A DNA stretch of 35,456 bases. Origin: Zychaea mexicana. Its lineage: Eukaryota > Mucoromycota > Mucoromycetes > Mucorales > Lichtheimiaceae. The stretch covers positions 1 to 35,456 of the forward strand of contig NW_026516890.1 in NCBI RefSeq assembly GCF_025766255.1, read 5' to 3'. Positions 29,981 through 35,456 of this stretch are shown one piece after another. A program made the translations under genes and the position numbers. Each line of letters opens with the position of its first letter. Position 1 is the stretch's first letter. The notes beneath the pieces were generated by a model, which made no database searches, had not been told where the DNA came from, and worked only from the letters and a program-made list of their open reading frames with translations.

Positions 29981-32308
29981 CAGTGGTCCCCCGCTTTTTG
30001 CAGCAGCGGTTTTTGGTGGAAAAAACTGCAAAAAGTGGGGAACTGCAAAAAGTGAGGATGAGTATGAGATGTTACACAGACTGAGTCTATTATGTTAATT
30101 AAGTGTCAATGATAGTAAACCAATTAAAAGATATCGGTGCTGTGCTGAGGCTACTTATTATAACTCAACTCTTATATAAAAGGCTGTCGTCTCACTCTTG
30201 ATGTTTATATACTGCACTATCGACATCTCCACACCACTATGGTAAAAGCGAAATACCAAAAGCTTACTGACGAGCAAAACGACGCTTTATATCAACATTA
30301 CATTGCTCAAGAGCAAAAAAATCACAAGATTACTTATGGCCAATTGCTTGACTGGGCTAAAGGAAAATACAAGCTTGAAAATGTTCCCAACGAAACAACT
30401 ATCTCGAGAATGATCATGAAAAGAAAGCGAGATGAAGAGAAGGGTGTTGACAGTAGTAAAAGACAAAAGTCGCGTGCAAAGTTTCCTGTAGGTCTAAATT
30501 ATTCGAATACTTCTTCGCTATCCATATAATTAATAAAGAACAAATAGGAATTGGAATATGCCCTCTATACGTGGATAGAGCAAAGATTTTTTGAGAAGAT
30601 CCCAGTCAATTGGGATATTATCAGAAAAGCCGGTGAAAATTTTGCAGCCAAACTGAGTATTCCGTCCAACGAACTGACGTTCTCAAATGGTTGGCAAAAT
30701 CGCTTCCAAAACCACTACAAGTTGAAGGTGCAAACAATCAGTGGTGAAGCAAGCTCTGCTAATGTCACACTAGCAGAAGCTCAGCTGCCGGAAATCCAGG
30801 AAGTCTTGAGAAATTATCCCCTAAGAGACATCTACAATATGGATGAGACTGCAGTATTCTACGCAAGTGCCCCCGTGACTACCATTGCACCTAGGTCATT
30901 CAAAGGATTCAAACAGGATAAATCGCGGTTGACATTAGTCCTCACAGTGAATGCTGATGGTTCTGATAAGTGGTATCCTTGGTTCATTGGCGAGGCAAAG
31001 CGGCCAATTGTTTTGATCAAGTATGTGATACTTCTTCAAGGTCAAATTGATGACTTACTCACAAATGTCTTTTACGCAATCATAGGCCCAAAGAAAGAAA
31101 ATCGATATCTCCAAGTACTGTGGAAATGCCAATGCTTGGATGACCCGTGAGATTTTTAAGAAATATCTCACAATGTTAGACAATTCTATGGTCTATCAAA
31201 AGCGAAAGATTGCTTTGCTGCTTGACAACTTTTCCGGTCACTACTATGATTATGTCCCGAAGAACATCGAGCTGGTGTATTTGCCGCCAAATACAACTTC
31301 ATTAATGCAACCTTTGGATGCCGGCATTATTCGCAGCTTTAAAGTACATTTCAAGTATGTTTTGTGATGATTAGTGATCTACTTGCATGCATTGTAGATG
31401 GAAATACTAAGGCTATTATTTCTGTTATTGTAATAGGAATCTGCAATATGAGCATGCATATAACAGCATTCAAGAGCGCCTGGAGAAAGGCCTACCTGCT
31501 AATAATGGCAACACGTTCCATGTTAATGTTTTGACCGGAATTGCATGGTGCCATCAAGCTTGGAAAAAAGTCTCTGAATCCACCATTAGGAACTGTTACC
31601 AAAAAACAGGGGTAGTAGAGAAAGTAATTGATGACAATGTCAACAGTGCATCAGATAATGCAGATGAGGTAGCTCTTGGTCAGATTGACGATCACTTGAA
31701 CCTCATTTATGGCATTGAAAATCTGGAAAGCTTCACTTTTGATGCAGATCCACCTGAGGAAATTGCAGCTGTCCATCCACTGCTTTCCGATGAAGAGATT
31801 GTTCAATCTGTGCTCCAAGAAGAGATAAAAGCAGGTGATAATGTTGCTGATAATGATCGTGATGATGGGGACCAAGGTGCTCACTCTGAATCGGTACTTC
31901 CAGTATATACTATGCGGGAAAAAATCAGAACTCTAGAAAAAACTATCAGTATTCTAGATGCCCCAGAACACCAAAGAGTCCGAGACGAACTCAGAAAGAT
32001 TCGAGATGATATAAGAAAGCAAAGCCAGACCATACAATCTTCAATTACCGCGTATCTTTAGCTGTAAAAAGTTTGTGTAATAAAAATTATCTCTTTATGG
32101 AAATAAGGTAGATGTCACTGGTTCGAGACTCTGTGTCCTAGGCTCCCGAGTCAATAGCGGAAAATTGCAGGTCCCCATTTTTGGCCTGTAAAATGCAAAA
32201 AGTGAGGAAACTGCAATTTTATTAAGTGATGAGCGGGTTTGCTCCAAAAAAATCTGCAAAAACTGAGGATCTGTAAAAAGCGGGGCTGCAAAAAGCAGGG
32301 GACCACTG
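29981..32308 (+). mobile_element. pogo-2: pogo/Tigger-like DNA transposon (2,328 bp), apparently intact
   Basis: Terminal inverted repeats of 22 bp with one mismatch (CAGTGGTCCCCCGCTTTT against CAGTGGTCCCCTGCTTTT) flanked by TA at 29979-29980 and 32309-32310. Several subterminal TGCAAAAAGTGGGG-like motifs lie inside each end. The transposase gene has no nonsense codon under the proposed splicing, so this may be an autonomous copy. It is inserted in an intron of the KDZ gene, exactly at its 5' splice site. Confidence 0.95.
30239..32061 (+). CDS. pogo-2 transposase, DDD type (four exons)
   Basis: Predicted exons 30239-30487, 30548-31020, 31094-31354 and 31437-32061 give 535 residues without a stop. 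Cut-and-paste transposase that binds the terminal repeats. N-terminal HTH (KLTDEQNDALYQHYIAQEQ), CENP-B-type HTH (WIEQRFFEKIPVNW, FSNGWQNRFQNHY), then the three catalytic aspartates in YNMDETAVFY, LLLDNFSGHY and LMQPLDAGIIRSF. An acidic region follows (DADPPEEIAAVHPLL), then a basic C-terminus ending QSSITAYL, close to a PCNA-interacting motif. Intron 2 uses an unusual AAAG acceptor; the ATAG eight bases upstream would lead to a stop. The join there (LIKKKIDISKYCGNANAWM) is shorter than in pogo-1, so a small deletion is possible. Start at the ATG 258 bp inside the left end. Confidence 0.88.
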
Positions 32309-32311
32309 TAC

Positions 32312-33663
32312 CATTTCCCTGCTGTTTAAAGGCTCTCTCTATGAGGTCATAGATGCCAATGGCCAGGCGCAGGTTCTCCACAGCCCTACTGGCGGCACCA
32401 ATTCTTCCTCCTTGACGGGTGTTGTTTGTGTCCCTCTGAACCGTCTCATCCACGTGCTCCTTCCATTTCCTTGCCATTGATGCAAGAGAATTCTCGTCAC
32501 CTTCTTGAATACCGGCTTTCAAAAGTGTCTTCAAAGCATCGGATTTAAGTTCCAAAGCGCGTTTATACTTACGCCGGAGGTTCACACCTATTAGAATGAC
32601 AAGTATAAATAATGTATTCTCTGAGCGATGAATCAGTAAAGCTATAAAATATGGTACCAATATTGTCTGTTCTTTGCTGCGTGTAAAAGTCAAGAGCAGT
32701 AGTCAAGGTGAGCCGTCTGTTGAGAGACGACATGTTGCGTGTCATGGCAACAAATCCGTTGAGGAAAGACCAGAGCCGTTCAAGATGCTCACCATCCTGT
32801 ATTCCCCACCCTTCCTTGAGGCGAGGATGGTAGTGGATCTGGCACCGTGGGGCATGTCCGGTGATGTGGAATATACCGACAGCAATAGGGACATCCTTAA
32901 TACAATCCAACGATTCCTAATAACGAGACATGAGTATCTCTGCATTTGATCTAATACTAAAAGTGATTTATAGAACCAACCTGTAATGCTTTTCTAATTT
33001 TGCAACCGACGTTATATATAATGCGAATGTTCGATCTGTATAATGGCATCTCAGTTACTTTTTTCAAGCAACTGAGGACGTAGGTGAATCTAACAGTTAA
33101 TAGATCAGAGATCTGAACTCTGAATAATGTCGCCATAATAATAAGATTGACTTACTGTTCACCAGGCGTTGTAATGTCTGTAATGGCCAGAGGAAGGCCA
33201 TGGCCACAAGTGCATGCAAATGCACCATTTTGATCTAGATGATCGGTACGCCCGCGGCCCTTCTCGAGAGCTTGCCACGCGCTACAGCCATCAGTTGCCT
33301 AACCACAGATAACAATACATTTTAAGCTGGAACTGAAAGAATGATGCTTCTTGTCATCTGACAAGTAAAAACTTACTGCGTTACGGTATTGGACGACTTG
33401 GTTATCTTTAACCCAATACCAATCCACTTCTTCTTGATCAGTAAATGCGACGTCTTTTGGGTCCTTCGTTTTCGCAAAGCGTCGTAGTTGCATGTTACTG
33501 TCTGCAGCGACAATTTTGGGACCAGACTAGTAGGATGTAGATGATTGCCACCTCAATATATTAACACGATAGTGCTACAACTTCAACACAGCACAAACTT
33601 ACCATATACATGCATGCCGGACATGCTCTTTGTAGGTCAGATCCGTTTGTGATAAACGTGGGT
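32312..33663 (-). pseudogene. KDZ (Kyakuja-Dileera-Zisupton) transposase, middle part
   Basis: Predicted exons 33663-33603 (cut at its start by the Gypsy-2 LTR), 33526-33377, 33298-33156, 33089-32981, 32916-32658 and 32587-32312, all phase-consistent. KDZ transposases are large cut-and-paste enzymes common in fungi. Hallmarks: RACPACMYM joined to SGPKIVAADSNMQLRRF (CPAC..DxNMQLRR), CSAWQALEKGRGR with CTCGHGLPLAITD, YNVGCKIRKALQ (YDIGC), and the block HITGHAPRCQIHYHPR, GWGIQDGEHLERLWSFLN, TRNMSSLNRRLTL, which is the KDZ signature (HxxxCQ..Y.PR, DGE..ERxWS..N, TR.M). The N-terminus lies beyond Gypsy-2, off the right edge. The part seen has no nonsense codon, so decay began mainly by insertion. 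Confidence 0.88.
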
Positions 33664-34261
33664 TGTGGATAGAGTAAAAAGATTGAATAAGAGACAATAT
33701 GAAAATACAGTGAGAGTCAAATATGAGATGATCTTTATTGAATGAATTCACAACCCTTTATATACTGTTGAAGATGGTGTCTAGACTTCCGTCTGGATAA
33801 ACTGATGAATGGATCGCGGACATGCCGGATTTCGGATGTTTCAAAGATGAAGAAGGATGGGAAGGTTGAGTTTGTCGGCCATGATAATGGACATTGTCTT
33901 CCGATTGTAAAGAGTCATCTTTGCTATGATCAGTGTGTTCCTTGTTTGGCGAAGTCTCACCTTTGTCAGTGCTGGAATTGGTATCCGCTCTTTGACAGGT
34001 ACACTTCGCTCAACTCAGATAAGCTAGATTCAAAGGAAGTGCTGACTAACTCGAGAATAGGACAATGTGTATACAATGGTTGGTCCTGAGTTATTCTCGA
34101 TTGGTAATCCATGTTTGAGAGATTATCGATATGGTGCTAATTATGTAATAATTGATTCATCCGTGTGTGTGGTGTTCTCTCTACTGCGTTCTAATGGTTA
34201 CGAAGACGGCGGAGCGGGTTGAGTTGTCCGGATCAATCTCAAAGTAGTGTGGTTTACCACA
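33664..34261 (-). repeat. 3' LTR of Gypsy-2 (598 bp)
   Basis: On the plus strand it runs from TGTGGATAGAG (33664) to TTTACCACA (34261), i.e. TGTGG..CCACA ends. Read on the sense (minus) strand it follows the polypurine tract GGAAGGGGGTAA and contains TATATAAAG (33760-33768), a plausible TATA box, about 100 bp before its end. It cuts the KDZ coding sequence at 33663. The other LTR is off the window, so the target duplication cannot be checked. Confidence 0.8.
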
Positions 34262-34303
34262 TTACCCCCTTCCAGGTTAGATTATAACCGTTTGTCTTGA
34301 GAA
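34262..34303 (-). other. Gypsy-2 polypurine tract and 3' spacer
   Basis: The minus strand reads CCTGGAAGGGGGTAA directly before the LTR, as in Gypsy-1 (CCTGGAAGGGGGTGA). It serves as the plus-strand primer for reverse transcription. The coding region ends at 34304. Confidence 0.75.
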
Positions 34304-35456
34304 CTAATGGAAGTTTAAAACTTCATAACGGCGAGCTTTTAAGCGTTTGCTTTGACGTGATGGACGTGTAGACGTTGAGGGCCGCGTTGCAGTACCACGT
34401 TTCGATGTAGATCGTGTCGATCGTGCGGATCGTTTGGATGGTTGTGCAGAAGCAGTTATTGCTTTGTTCTGCATTGTTGGTGTAACAGTACCAAGCCGCG
34501 TCCAGTACTCAGCTATGCGCTGTGGGCTACTGAACTTATCAGGAGGGAGCCAGCTGTCATCTTTTTCATCATAGCCTTCCCATCGAATTCTGTATAGGTA
34601 ATTTCCACCTGACAGTTCTTTGTGGTCTACTACTGCTTGAACAGTGTACCAATTTTTTCCTTCTTGGCGTATCTCATCAAGTGAAACAATTTCGTCTTCG
34701 GAAATTAACTTGAGTTGTGAAGGAGGAAAGTCTCTAGGCATTAAAAGTCCTTGTTCATCCATAAGAACGTATGATCCGCCTTTTGTTTCCCTGACTACGG
34801 TGTATGGTCCTTCATAAGCTGGAGCTAATTTCCCACCGCGTTTCATATCCCTAATCATCACTTTGCTGTGCGTGGGAAATTTTACTAATCTGTACTTTTT
34901 GTCAAACTTGCCCTTCTTTAAGTTGTTTTTGGCTTGTACTCTTTCAGCGATAGCTGGGAATACAACACCTGCCATTTCTTCAATGCGTCCTAATAGCTCA
35001 TCATTTGTCATTGGCCTCAGAACATCATCGTTGGCATAATTTTCAAAACCATTCATTGCTCGTGCAAACATTAGAGTGTAAGGTGAGGACCCATGTAGCT
35101 CTGTTAGTTTGGCGTTGATGGCGAGTTGTGACACCGGGACGTACATATCCCAATCACGTATAGCGCCTTTGATCATTTTGCGTAGCATGTTGACCGCTGT
35201 TTGTACGTGGCGTTCGGCTAAGCCATTGGCTCTAGGGTGAAACTTCGTGACTAGGCGATGAGAGAACCCTGCTTTCTCTTCTATCGTTTTCATCAGTTGG
35301 TTCACGAATTCCGTACCATGGTCAGATTGCAAAAACCGCGGAAAGCCATAGTTACAGAATACGTCGACAACGACGCTCGTAATGGTTTCTTGTGTTTTGT
35401 CGGGAATGGCGCGTAGAACAGTGAAGCGTGTGCAGACGTCGACCATGACTAGTAAA
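34304..35456 (-). CDS. Gypsy-2 pol: integrase C-terminal half with chromodomain (continues beyond window)
   Basis: An intact frame open to the right edge (384 codons in view), with the usual Ty3/Gypsy chromovirus 3' order. Integrase core: LLVMVDVCTRF, second catalytic Asp in LQSDHGTEFVNQL, catalytic Glu in HPRANGLAERHVQ. The GPY/F-type region reads YEGPYTVVRETKGGSYVL. The chromodomain reads YTVQAVVDHKELSGGNYLYRIRWEGYDEKDDSW in successive stretches, with its aromatic residues (Y, W, W) kept, so it could still bind methylated H3K9 and steer insertion to heterochromatin. A basic Ser/Arg/Thr-rich tail (TSRxSKRLKARR-like) ends at 34304. No decay is seen, in contrast to Gypsy-1, so this copy is younger and may be active. 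Confidence 0.93.
   Translation of the reverse strand, partial: LLVMVDVCTRFTVLRAIPDKTQETITSVVVDVFCNYGFPRFLQSDHGTEFVNQLMKTIEEKAGFSHRLVTKFHPRANGLAERHVQTAVNMLRKMIKGAIRDWDMYVPVSQLAINAKLTELHGSSPYTLMFARAMNGFENYANDDVLRPMTNDELLGRIEEMAGVVFPAIAERVQAKNNLKKGKFDKKYRLVKFPTHSKVMIRDMKRGGKLAPAYEGPYTVVRETKGGSYVLMDEQGLLMPRDFPPSQLKLISEDEIVSLDEIRQEGKNWYTVQAVVDHKELSGGNYLYRIRWEGYDEKDDSWLPPDKFSSPQRIAEYWTRLGTVTPTMQNKAITASAQPSKRSARSTRSTSKRGTATRPSTSTRPSRQSKRLKARRYEVLNFH

Overview
The window reads as accessory, transposon-rich DNA from a filamentous fungus, most likely an early-diverging (Mucoromycota-type) one. The reasons are: genes split by very short introns (about 45-180 bp, GT..AG, often GTAAGT or GTATGT); a chromodomain Ty3/Gypsy element (two copies); two pogo-type DNA transposons; a KDZ transposase relic; a Helitron Rep gene; and, at 9.7-10.5 kb, a protein family that I recall as abundant and uncharacterised in Mucoromycota. 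No ribosomal RNA, tRNA or ordinary housekeeping gene was recognised. Species assignment is inference.

Layout. (1) 1-3272, minus strand: first part of a Helitron Rep/helicase gene (four exons, HUH nuclease visible, helicase beyond the left edge), head-to-head with a small acidic/proline-rich gene (3512-4111, plus). (2) 4354-9.5 kb: a minus-strand tyrosine recombinase gene and a plus-strand multi-zinc-finger gene, divergent across a 1.25-kb spacer holding five degenerate E-box-containing tandem repeats. (3) 9665-10.46 kb: truncated member of an uncharacterised fungal family. (4) 10.7-15.18 kb: 5'-truncated, decayed chromodomain Gypsy element (minus) with a pogo element (pogo-1, 11098-13542, TA target duplication) nested in its integrase gene. 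(5) 15.1-21.0 kb: decayed SSB-like (OB-fold) gene, an array of GGACAA/TTGTCC palindromes, an apparently intact six-exon gene of unknown function, a frameshifted acidic-tailed gene and a compact stand-alone Pif1-type helicase. (6) 21188-22794: an HMG-box-like gene head-to-head with the helicase. (7) 22.8-27.1 kb: gene-poor DNA with a 66-bp minisatellite and scattered GTTGCAAC palindromes. (8) 27122-28281: a C2H2 protein gene. (9) 29079-33663: a KDZ transposase gene (minus) with pogo-2 (29981-32308) inserted at the 5' splice site of one intron and its 5' end cut off by the LTR of a second Gypsy element (33664 to the right edge).

How the parts fit. At least seven mobile-element units are present, several nested: pogo-1 is younger than Gypsy-1; pogo-2 and Gypsy-2 are younger than the KDZ gene; Gypsy-1 abuts the SSB-like gene. 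The most unusual feature is four head-to-head gene pairs (Rep/small gene, recombinase/zinc finger, SSB/unknown, Pif1/HMG), two of them separated by repeat arrays. The SSB-like, unknown, acidic-tailed and Pif1 genes with the palindrome array could be the replication module of an undescribed eukaryotic mobile element; this is a hypothesis, not a demonstration. Exon boundaries were found by hand from splice consensus and reading-frame continuity; no searches were run.
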